Shown piece after piece: positions 12,701-24,700 of a DNA stretch of 64,000 bases. This DNA is from Ovis canadensis (taxonomy: Eukaryota; Chordata; Mammalia; Artiodactyla; Bovidae). The stretch lies in the NCBI RefSeq assembly GCF_042477335.2, contig NC_091262.1, positions 68,930,001-68,994,000 on the forward strand. The letters are read 5' to 3'. A program made the translations under genes and the position numbers. Each line of letters begins with the position of its first letter. Within the stretch, counting starts at the first letter, position 1. The notes beneath the pieces are model-generated. The model worked only from the letters and a program-made list of their open reading frames with translations, made no database searches and had not been told where the DNA came from.

Positions 12701-15700
12701 AGAATACAAAGTCTAAGAATGCATTTTACAGAGGAAACTGCCCAGGGAACCCTTCTATACTAGAAAGTACTTCTGTTTCCAAGATGCCTGTCCCTGCAGC
12801 CCTCCAATCCCAAATCTGAGAAATCATTAGTCAACCATTCTCAGTTCTCAGCAGAGCACGGTTCCTTCATCTTTATATCCCTCCACAGAACTCAGAAAGC
12901 CAATCACAATAGCTCAGCCACAGTAAGAAGTAAAGCCCAGCCATGCCCACTCCTTTCCACAGGACAGTTGTGGTTACAGCAACCATACTTAGTTTCTTCC
13001 TTTAAAAAAAAAAAATTACTTATTCGGTTTCACTGCGTCTTAGTTGCATCATGCTAGGTCTTCAATCTTCATTGCAGCATGTGGGATCTACTTCTGTGAC
13101 CAGGGATTGAACTCTAGCCCCCTGCACTGGGAGCATGGAGTCTTAGCCACTGGACCATCAGAAGTCCCCATACTGAGTTTCTTATCTGAACCAGAAGCCC
13201 TTGCTTCCACTCCTAGAGACATGAAATGAATTTCCAAAAAGCCTACAAGGGCTCAGTCACACAACCCCCAACACACACCCTCCTCAGCAGCGTTCTGAGT
13301 CCCTAAGTCCCAGAAGGCAAAGACAAAGGCAATCAAGGAAGACGAAGTACATACGGACACCTGTGTGCAGGGGGCCAGGTGCAAGGTGGACACAGCCCAG
13401 GACTGTAGGCTGATGGTGGGGGAAGTCCAGGGGAGGTCCCCTGACCTCTGGTGGTGCCCTCCCCTCAAGGGGATTAGGTCCAGGCTCCCGTGCACTGAAT
13501 GTTCATGACCTGCAATCAGGCCGGGTGGAAAACCGGTCATGGCTCCTCACACCCCAAGCTCTCCAAAGCCCTAATGCCCACTGGGTAGAGGCAGTTGTAG
13601 GGCCGGAGAGGATGATCACCTAGGGCACGGCTGCAAAGGTCACAGGTTTTTAAATTCTAAACCAGTCCAAACACATAAGAAAAGAAGGCATGGAGAGAAG
13701 GGTCGTAGTTTATAAGAATAAGACTACTGATGCCTATATTTATAAAATAAGGAGAGGAACTATTAATATGAAAAGGCTGCGTGAACAAGCAACAGAGAGA
13801 AGATTTTCTTGCAAAGCTGAGGAGCATATCTTGGGCAACCATCGGCCTGCAGAGCCATGGTACAAGCAGTACCAGTAACTGAGAGATAGAAATCTGATGA
13901 CAAGAGAAAGCTTCCTGTAAGCCTGAAAGAAAGAAATCAATTTCATCAAGTTGGGAAGATAATACACTGGGAGCTCTGCTTTGCCTATGTCTCTTGACTG
14001 CTTAAATCAGAAGAAAAGGGGGTCCAGCACAACAGTGCCAGAGAGGCTGATGTGAATGGAGAAGACACTGGATATGGAGGAGAAGTCTATTACTGGACAA
14101 TTACATGTCATTCTGTCCACGTGGTCTACCCACATGAGTAGGCAGGGTTCTAATGTACTGTAGATACTAAGCTAACTTATATCTTAAGGAGTGAATGATA
14201 CATACCCCATCTAAAGAAACTCTGAGTATTCATGACCTCAAATCCACCTTAACGTAATCAGGAAGAAAAAGATGAGTCTAGAACAGAGGCTGTAGTTTGT
14301 CTTCTCCAAAATCTGAACCATGAACCTTTGGCTGAACCTACGTAAGCTAATCATAGATTCTTCTGACATACTTCTAAATGGAAAGACCAGTTCCTCTAAG
14401 ACAGAGAACTGGTACCAAACCAAGTGAACAGATTCATCTGTCAAAGCAGGACCCACACCAATCATGGTCCTGAGACAGGGCTAAATCATGGGGTCAATGA
14501 ATGTCAATGAGCCAAAGAAGGAAAGGATCTCTCCAGGAAGAAAAGACCAGAATTCTGGTTTATACCCCAGGATAAAATGTAAGATTTACAAAAATCCTTT
14601 CTTCTAGGCTAGAACCAGGGCTAGACACAAACTCCAAGCACAGCAGAACACAGGCCCACGTTGATAAACCGCATCCGAACAAAGGGGAGACAGACAGACC
14701 TCCAGACTTGATTCCCTTTCTGGAATCAGAGTATAGATAACTCTAAAGGGGTTAAATGAAAGTGCCATTTTTAGTAAAGTGATATTTACTACTATTAGAA
14801 CCATAATATTTACCCAAGACAACAAGAAGATAGAGAGGGCTTGGCCTTTAATGAACTGTATTGTCCTCATTGCCGACTGTTTACTGAGCATCTATATGAC
14901 GAGTATTACTTGTATTCAAATATTAGATGAAAAAAATTGAGGCTTGGCGAAGCTGCCTGTCCGAGGTCACACAGCATCTATCAAACGAGATTTAAGCCCA
15001 GAGTTCATGCTGTTTCTATTACATTCTCTTCATTTTCTTTTAAGTGAAGTCGCTCAGTCGTGTCCAACTCTTTGCGACCCCATGGATGGTAACCTACCAG
15101 GCTCTGCAGTCCATGGGATTATCCAGGCAAGAATACTGGAGTGGGCTGCCATTTCCTTCTCCAGGGGATCTTCCCAACCCAGGGATCGAACCCTGGTCTC
15201 CTGCATTGCAGACAGACGCTTTACCATCTGAGCCTTTTCAAATGCATCCAGAGTCCTCCTCCTCAATCTCATCTCTTGAAGCCCTTGTCCCTCAGATGGC
15301 CCTCACCAGCATCTCAGAAGGAGCCTCCAGCTTAAAGGAGCTTTATGGGGAGACCAGCTGTGAAAGTGACATTATGGGTTACATATACATCAGGGGCAGG
15401 AGGACTCTGCTTAAGGTCCCGAGAATTCCACTGAAGGGATTCAGAGATTCACATATATTGTCCTATGAGCATGTCTACCACTTCCTTCTCCCAGGCCCCT
15501 CCCATTACCTCCATGGAGCCGGCTTTGCGGTTACGAATGAGGGGTGATCTCTTTGGGAGGCCGGGGCCCTCAGAGGGCAGGGGCGAGGTCTGCAATCCTC
15601 GGTCTGGCTCATCTGATGCCTTCCCAGGGCACAGGTCCTCCACGCTGCCTTGGTCTGCTTTCCTCTCCTCATTCTACCCAACAGCAGGCACAGAAGGGAG

Positions 15701-18700
15701 AGGTGTTAATGGCCTCCAGCCTCCTACTCCAGTCTCTCCAATCCTTTCAACTTCCCTGTACTGTTTCTGAGTTTCCCACCACTTGGTTCCTAAATCCTCC
15801 TTTCCCAAATCCCAGCGCTCTGACCCACCTCAGAAGAGGCTGGACGGAATCCACAGCCAGTCGGGGCACTGCCTTCTTCCTCGACGCCTTTCACTCCAGG
15901 GCTGAAGTGCAATTCCACGTGGAACCGCTCCTCCGACAAGGGATCCTACGGGGCATCACCAGAGGAAGGGGAAGTTGGCGAAGCTGAGTATGGTGGTGGA
16001 AGACCAGGCAGGGATGATGGAGAAACTCAAGAGGTCACATCCTCCCAGGGAGGGCTGAGGTTTCAGCATCTCACCCTCCTCTACAGTAGCAGCTCCCCAC
16101 AGTCTAGTCTCATGGGATCCTCAGGTCCTCATGTGACTTTCCAACTTCCAGTTCTACAATGGAAGTAGAATGGGGAACCCCCCCAACCATCTCCTGCAGG
16201 AATTCAGCTTTGCTAAAGTACCCACAGCAGCACATTTAAAGGTATCTTTGGGGAGCCAGATGAAGAAGGTATATGTGTAACAGTATTTGAGAGGAGAAAC
16301 ATTATTTTTCTCATTATAACACCATTCAAATTCCATGCCCTCCCTAATGTCAGAGCTCTGTTCTCTGGTATCTCTCTGACTTAGCATCAACCCAGATCAT
16401 GTCTTTCATTCTAGGGGGAACCTCCTGGACACGCTCTGCGTGCTGCACTTAGATACCACACATAACTGGATTCCACAGATTCTAAGGATAAGAAAGTTTT
16501 CCCCTAAAAGGGGTTGGAGGAGAAAGAAGGGGCCCTCTCCTCGTCCTGCCCTTTTAGCTCCTCACCTGGGTGTTGTCCTCATAGAGCATGATGACAATCT
16601 GGGTCATATAGTTGAGCTCTGAGATGGCACTGAGATAAGCCAAAGCTCGCTGCCACTGTGTATCCTTGGTTTCCTGCCAAATGCGAGAAGAGGTGGGCCA
16701 GTGCCCAAGGATGAGGGCGTCAGCAAATAGGCAGGGAGACATGGAGACTAGAGGAAGCTTGCAGTGAAAAGAAGAACGAGGAGGAGAGTAAAAGAACACT
16801 GGGACAGGAAGCTCATGGGCTGAGGGAAGAAGGAAGATCCTTACATCCAGAAGTCCCCCATAGCGGAAGACACTCAGTAGGGAGTGCACATGGCTTTCAC
16901 TGGTAAAGTAGAGACGGGTTCGAACGTGGCGGCCTGGAGAGAGCACCCCTCGGGAGTACCTGAGACAACAGCCAGGTCACTCACACTGTCAGCCCATTGT
17001 CCTCCCGGCCCACCACAAACTCCCTCCTCCTGCCTCAAAGCCTCTCTCCTTTCCATCCCAGAACCCCCTTCCATTCTTGGTTCCCCAAGCAGTCCCGGCC
17101 TGGCTTCCCCCAGAGTTCCCTGACACGACCCCTCCCTCCATCCAGCATGCCGCCCAGCCCTCCCTCACAGGGGATGCAGCTTGTTGACAGACTCATCCTC
17201 ATGGGTTCTCTGCAGGTCAAGCAGTATCTTCCGCAACAGTGGGAGACAGAAGCCCACGGCAATTTCCAGTTTCTCCTCCCGGCTGATCCCGTATTCCTAG
17301 GGGCCACAGGCCAGGAATAAGCACCTCGACAAATCTTTTTCCTCTCGCCTCATACTCCCAGGCCCAAGGTCATGCTTGTCTTCAACTCAGATCTTGGGTT
17401 TCTTCCCAGTTCGCCACATTCTTCCTCCCTAGGCTTCTCCCCAGTTAGCCTCTTCAGCTTCCTCAGAGCCGGGATTGTAACTCAACTAATTCCTTCTCTA
17501 GCTTCCTTCCCCTGGTTCCCATAGCATGCTTCATTTCTGCCTTTTCTCTCCTTTCTGCCCAGTGCCCCTGGCCCTAGACTCGATCCCTTCCGTGAGACAC
17601 ACCTGGGGAATGACCACATCGGCCAACGCCTTAGAGAGACGGAGCAGCTCTGCCGTGCCTTGAAGTCCCAGACTCCCATTGTGCTGTACATCATACTTGA
17701 CACAGTCGTAGATGTCAGGGATCTTACTGATGTCATAGCGCCCACTCTTCTGCCGGAAGTCACGCTCCAGCTTGCTCCAACGCTGCAGCATCAGCTCTAG
17801 TGTCTCGCTGTGGTAGAGCTGTAGGTCTGGAAGGCAGACAGACAGTCAGAGAGAACCAGAGGCTTTAACCGAAGGCCCTGGCACATCTGAAGCAGAGCCA
17901 GAGAGATGAGGATGACTTGTCTCAGACACGTAGGAAAGGGCACGCAGTGGCCTGAGAACCCATCCACACCCAAAACCCTGAAAAGAAGACAGTAGTGTTC
18001 GAACCCACCTACAGACTTGGGGTCCTGCATCCGTTCCCGGATCTGGTGAGTGAGGTTTTCAATCAGGTCAAATACCTGATCACAGACCTTCACAGGATTC
18101 TGGATAACAGCCATGGAGCTGAGGAGGGAAGTGCTTCCAGTGGGAGCCAGCTGTGGAGAACGGAGAGATGGAGAGCAAGACAGACTCAGTGCCAACTGCC
18201 CAGGCTCCTTGTGTGCTCCATCACGGAGACTGCCAGCAAACTGGCTCTGTCTGTCGGCTCGCTCCCACAACCATTCTCAGGCTTCTGGGAACACTAGCAG
18301 TTCCAATGAGGGGACTGGCCTAGCACAAGGCTACCTGAGAATGGGTCCTCTTAAAAGTTTTGAAGTCCAGAGGAAATAAAACAGATCTAGGTCTTCTTGG
18401 GGGGTCTAAAATACTCAAGAGAAAATGCTGGGGAATAAAGATTCAACCCAAATCCCCACAGAATGTTTTCATGAGTGGATAATAGAAATGACATTATGTA
18501 ATTCCTCTAAACAAGATGCTAGCTTGAACCTAGAGCAGAGGTGCCGCCTCAGAACTAAGTCCAACTCAAGCATGTAGGATGGTCCCAGTCAGTGAAGAAC
18601 GGGGTGGGGGAGAGGACAGGTTCCATTCTTGCTGGCCAAGGGTAGCAAGGGAAAAAGGAAAAGATGCCTTAGCATTTTTTGATTTGACATTGAGCAATGA

Positions 18701-21700
18701 CTTGGAAAATAAGGTAGTAAGGTCCTGGCCCTTTATCGAGGCCTTCTCAGAGAAGAACACAGAAAATGCTATTCTCTAGAATAGACCCTAAGCATCTGGG
18801 CAACTTTAAGAAAGACCCTAAGCAAGACCAGTTGAGCCCAGAATGGTGAGTGAGAAGATAAAAATGGTTTTTGTCTTAAGTTACTGAGTTTGGGGTGGTT
18901 TTTAATACAGCAGTAGACAAACTGAAAAATTCTTTTATTGAAAATCCTTGGGATCAGCTGTGTTTTGGAACTGAGAATTTTTTGGACTTTATGAAGTTAA
19001 TACAGAGCATATGTGCCCTGAGACAGCAGGGCCTAGGGCATAACCAAACACTGTTCTATTTCTGTAGCAAAATGTATATGACTATTTTACACAGGTGAGG
19101 TGAGGTGAGGTGAAGTCGCTCAGTTGTGTCCGACTCTTTGCGACCCCGTGGACTGTAACCTACTAGGCTTCTCCGTCCATGGGATTCTCCAGGCAAGAAT
19201 ACCGGAGTGGATTGCCATTTCCTTCTCCAGGGGATCTTCCCGACCCAGGGATCAAACCCGGGTCTCCCACACTGGAGGCGGACGCTTTAACCTCTGAGCC
19301 AGAAATAATCCTATTTTAGGGATTAGAAAGAGTCTTATCATATTGGGTTTTACTGCCAAAGGAATCTCTTCGTTTTTATTTCCTTTAGGCTGTGCTGGGT
19401 CTCTGTTGCTGGGCTTTCTCTAGTTGTAGCGAGTGGGGTCTACTCTCTGGCTGTGATGCACGGGCTTCTCACTGCAGTGGCTTCTACTGTTTCAGAGCAC
19501 AGGTTCGAGGGCATGCAGGCTTTAACAGCCGCGGCACTCAGGCTCAGGAGTTGCGGTTCCCTGACTCTCGAGCACGGGCTCAGGAGTAGTGACACATGGA
19601 TTTAGCAGCTCTGAGGCTTATGGGATCTTCCTGGATCAGAGACTGAATCTGTGTCCCCTGCATTGGCAGGTGGATTCTTAACCACTGGACCACCAGGCTT
19701 CCCTGCCAAATGAATCTCGGTGGCAAGGTTATAAAAATCTTTTTTGACTTTCAAAATTCTAGATGACAGATTGTGGACCCATACTTACCTCAAAGGGTGG
19801 GTAAGGATTAAATGGCTGAATGTATGGAAAGCATGTGAAACAGTGCCTGGCACATCGTTAAGTACCATTACTGATTGCTATTATTTAAAATTCTAGGAAT
19901 TTGGGAGTGGGGTGTATCGGGCACAAAGATAGGGACAGCCTGACCTGATCGTAATCCTCAGGGCCAAAGGGCGCATCCTGCTGCAGAATGTGATGTAGCC
20001 GAGCCTTCACACGGTGCTGGCAGCTGCTCAGGGAATCCCCATCGCTGTCCAAGAGCCCGTTCATGTTGGCGCTCTTCACCATTTGTACCAAAATGGGTGT
20101 CAACTCCCCTTCTAGAGCCAGAAGGCCCTGGAGGGAAAGCACGAAGTCTGTCAAGTTCTCCTTCTACTCCACTTGCCCTAGGCTTCGACGGTCCCAGAGA
20201 TCAAATGAGAGCTGGCTTGGGGGAGCTGGGGTGCAGATCAAGGAGCCCACCCCATTAATTATTCTCAGTAGCATAGGATGTAGTCATACACAAGCAGAAA
20301 CTTCTCTGAGTTGGCACACAAATCCTCTGAAATTTCCTGACTAGTTCTCCAAACTCTGCTTCTCTACCTAATGGAAGCTGGGACTGTGGGAGAACCAGAG
20401 TGAGCACCTTAGCAAAGGCTGCGGCAGTCATCTGGACACGGCCCTCATCAGAGGCGTAAATCTTGAGATCGTGGCGGAAAGTGCTATGGAGACGAAGCAG
20501 CCCACAGCCGGGAAAACCAGCATAGTCACCTGGGGCCAAAGGGGAAGACCAGAAATGGACGGCTATACACATCCAAGAATGCTCATTTCCCCTTTAACCT
20601 CCCCAACATCTCTGTCCCTTTGTTTCCTCAACTTACTCTCTAATCATCTTATCTCAGCCCTGCTATGTATCGACACCTCCCCGCCATGCCCCCAGACACT
20701 CACCCTGTCCTCCAGGGTACATGCAGCGGAAAGCTCGCCCCAGCTCCTCAGCCTGAACACGGCCAGCCGGGGTCAGTTCTCCACCCCACTTCAGTACCAG
20801 CAAGAGGGATGGGGCCAGAGCCTCCCGCTGTGTATCTGCAGGAATAAGAGGGAGTAAACAGGTCTAGACCTAAGGAAAACAGTGTGTGCTTAGTCGCTCA
20901 TTGGTGTCTGACTCTTGCAACCCCATGCGCTGCAGCCCACTAGGCTCCTCCGTCCATGGGATTTCCCAGGCAAGAATACTGGAGTGGGCTCCCATTTCCT
21001 CCTCCAGGGGATCTTCCCAACCCAGGGATCGAACCGGCATCTCCTGCATTGCAGGCAGATTCTTTACTGTTGAGAAAGTGGGGAAGCACAAGGAAAACAG
21101 TGGGGACATCTAAATGTTAAGACTTCTGAGGAGCCCAGAAACGTAATTTGGGAGAGAGGTCATCTAAGGGTTCAAGAATAAAAGATGTAAGTGGTAAAGG
21201 AAAGAAGTGTTATGTCTCACCTTGCCCCTCATTAGAAGCTTTTACTCCATGAGGGTAGTAAGTCAGCTGCACCTTCCGGTTGATGCCTGAGAAGTGACCG
21301 TACCTGCAGGATAAACTCACAGTTTGCTTTTTACCCCAGCACCCAATTCTTATGGCTATTGACACCCTTTTTCCTATTCCCTTTCTCACATCTCCAGCAC
21401 GGATTTTAACTGCTCCAATTTCCCTGTCTTCTCCTCGATCTCACCACCTGGTTCTTTCTCCAGTTCAGCCAATAGCAGCCGTGTGATGTCCAGCACCTCC
21501 TGGAGGAAATAATAGTGTGTCCACGCAGGAGGCCAAGTCCTGGCTGGCTAGGCTTTCATCCTGGCCTCTGTCTTTTCATAGCACTGCTCCTGCCAGCCAG
21601 ATTCATCATCTTACCTGTAGCTGCTCTGGCCGCTTCAGTTTTAATTTCCCTGTCTTGTAGCCACCATGTTTTTCGAATAGACTAAAAAATCTGAAGAAAG

Positions 21701-24700
21701 GAGGAGAAGCTTCAGTATGGGTTGAGAAAGGCAAAAACCTCTGGGAGATGCCCCTCCCCATTTCCCTCACAAAAACGTATTTGTCTAGATTAGAACACTC
21801 GGCTTTTTACCTTGGGTGTGTCACCTCCATCTTCATCTTCTGCTTGGGTGTACGATCCCCATGACGAATGATTGCGATGACACAACGAAGTTCCATCCTA
21901 AGATAGGGAATCCTGTTAGAGCCACTTCCTCATCCCACCCCACACCGCCACCCATTTCATCCTACTCGCCATGTGGAAGAACACAGGAAAGACTATCTGA
22001 GATGAGGAATACAGGTAGGCTCCACCGGTCAGACGGCACAGGGGCAGGAAGTGACCACTGGTCTAAGATATCTTAAGTGGTTACTCCAGATTTTTAACTT
22101 TTACTTTTGCTCACATAGTGCCGGAAGTGGTAGGGACAATGGGAATGTCCTCAGCCTCCATGGGGATGGACCACGGGATCTGGAACTGTGGGGCAAGCTC
22201 CCGCATTATGGTGTTCCTAGAAGGAGAAACATGAAGAACCCACATGAACATGAATGAACCAGAACTACCCACCTGAATGAAGTTCAAAAAAACTAACGAT
22301 ATGTTAATATAAAGTCCAAAGACATGCAAAACAATCCCTGTATTTGTAATAAAGACTGTGTTTACCTCTGGGTGGGAGGGGAGGGGATGTTATTAGTAAG
22401 GGTTATGTAGGGGCTTCAGTTCTATGTGCTTGCTTTTTTTTTTTGGTTGTACCACACAGCTTGTAAGATTTTAGTTCTGTGACCAGGTATTGAACCTGGC
22501 CCCTCCGCAGTGAAAGCACCAAGTCCTAACCCCTGGGCTGCCAGGGAATTCCCTCAACTATATTCTTAATATTTTATTTCTTAAGCTCAATGGTGAATAT
22601 ACCAATACTCACCATAGCCATCATTCCTTAAACATTTTTGAATGTTTTACATACTAAAAAGTCAAGTTGAAAGACAGTGTTATGGTATGATCACATTTAG
22701 TACAATAAATAGTCTGTTTATATACAGAAGAAAAAGACATATTGTTATGTCTAAAACAGTTAACAGTAATTCCCTCTGGGGAGAGCCATGTTGGGAAGGC
22801 AAGAGAGTTGAGGAGCCCTTTCTCTACTTTTCTTTTTCACTTTTAAATCATTTTTACAGCATTTAAAGTACAGGAAGACCTCAGGGACATTGAGAGTTCA
22901 GTTCTAGACCACTGCAATATAGTGAATATCTCTATAAAGTGAGTCATAGGAGTTTTCTTGTTTGGCAGTACATATGAAAGTTACCATAGTCTAATAAGTG
23001 TGCAATAGTGTTACGTCTAAAAAGACAATATACATACCTTAATTAAAATATACTTTACTGCTAAAAGTGCTAACCATTATCTGAGGCTTCAGCAAGTTCT
23101 AATCTTTTTGCAACAGTAACATCAAAGATCACTGATCACAGATCACTATGACAAGCATAATAACAATGAAAAAGCTGGAAATACTGTGAGAATTACCAAA
23201 ATGTCACAGAGAGACATGAAGTTAGGAAATGCTGTTGGAAAAATGGTGAAAACAGACTTGCTCAAAGGTTGCCACAAACCTTCAAAATGTAAAAAAACAC
23301 AATACCTGCAAAGTTCAACAAAACAAGGTATCTTTAAAGTAAAAACTTTGCTATTCTCCTCTTTAAGCCCATTTTCCCCAGCCCAGACCACTGTGTCCCT
23401 TACCCTAGAATCTTGGCACAATCATCATAGTATTTCATCGAATTCTTGACAAAACTGAAGCCATTGACATCACACACAAAGGAGTGACCATTGGCACGGA
23501 GGAGATCAAAACCACAAACTGTTTGCTGCAAGGGGAAGAAGGGAAGGTGAGAACAAGAGAGAAGGGAAGATGAGAACACGCTTCCTCCTCAGCTTCGCCC
23601 GCCAACCTCTCCCTCATGCCACAGCCCCTCCCCTGCACCCCTCCTGCTCCTGCACAACCTCCCTACCAAGGGGCCTCCCTTCACCTTAAAAGCTACGCAG
23701 ACTTTCCTGGCCACCAGCTTTTCCATGGCGGTCAGCATGACTGGATATCGAATCTCTTTCCCCTCACTGTCTCGTTCAACCTTCCCATCCAAAGCTGGAG
23801 ATTTTCTGGCTTCAGCATGGGCATAGTCTGGCCCCACTGTGTACACCTGCAGGTACATAGCATCACTGAGTATGCCCACAGCTCACCCTGTATATGAGAA
23901 GGCAATATGAACGTCATGTCTGTAGGCTAGTTTCCCAGTAAACAAAAACAAAACAAACAAATCCCCTGAGTATTAAGAACAAGAAGACTGACATTTTTTT
24001 TTTTCACTGAGATGGAACTTCAGTATCATTATGAAAGTTTCTCCATGGGACTCTAAAACTATCATCTAGTCCTTACTAAGAAATAACTTACCAACATTAT
24101 TCCATTTTCCACATTACCCTTGCCCTCACTCTGACAGTGACAATACAAATACCTACTTCCCCAATCCTTATCTTCACCTGCATATGAAAGCCAATCCCAC
24201 TCACACTTTATTTTCTATACCTGCTTCCCTACACTTCTACTTGCTTCACAAGCACCCCACCCCACTGAGACATTTATAACCTCTTAAATCCCCGTATCCA
24301 CCATAACCTTGACATCTGTGCCATCTGTGGGCATAAACTCCTCATAGATGTATGAGCCTGTCTTTCGGACGCTGCTCTCTGGAGAGTAAACACTGCTTCG
24401 GCTGCCAATCTTCAGGAGAAAAAGGAAGGGGGAGAAGAAAAAAGGTTGTCTCTAACTTGTCCCCAAGTCTCCCAGCTTCCCTTCCCACAACTTCATTCTT
24501 GCTCGTCTACTTCTCTGCCTCCCCAGATGTCTCCCACACCTTACGGAAGAGGCGCTGGCTTCCTCCTCCAGCTGAGCTGGGGTAGTAGATGTAAACGTTG
24601 TGGTCCTCTGCACTCACAGGCTTCTCCACAAAGGGCTTGGGAAAGATGGCTCCATTTACCTCCACCTGGTCTTCACCCTCTATCAGGTTGCACTCTGAAA

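Larger units (their letters stand above)
3734..15945 (-). other. PPIP5K1: PPIP5K1 exons encoding the Ser/Pro-rich C-terminal region
   Basis: Six exons (15945-15829, 15673-15509, 12565-12475, 9621-9496, 8791-8729, 3871-3734) encode a low-complexity, Ser- and Arg-rich tail. It includes [33 protein letters not shown] and [15 protein letters not shown] more conserved patch follows: [19 protein letters not shown], then [20 protein letters not shown]. Introns here are long (2.9, 2.9 and 4.9 kb), and the final intron leaves the window. The 63-bp exon 8791-8729 begins and ends in phase 1, so skipping it would keep the frame. Alternative splicing of this region is plausible but not shown by the sequence. 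Confidence 0.9.
16566..21897 (-). other. PPIP5K1: PPIP5K1 exons encoding the histidine acid phosphatase-like domain
   Basis: Twelve exons encode about residues 388-891. The first carries RHGDRTP at about 399-405, the signature of the histidine phosphatase superfamily. A downstream [14 protein letters not shown] segment at about 835-848 holds the second histidine motif (HV in place of the classic HD). In PPIP5Ks this domain hydrolyses inositol pyrophosphates and opposes the kinase half. Other landmarks are [22 protein letters not shown] read across 21221-21303 and [20 protein letters not shown] in 20408-20529. All catalytic-type residues that I can judge are present. Confidence 0.9.

Noticed and set aside
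15043-15233. tRNA-like segments in this and the other SINEs
   Set aside because: These are tRNA-Glu-derived SINE heads that have lost the cloverleaf; none makes a functional tRNA.
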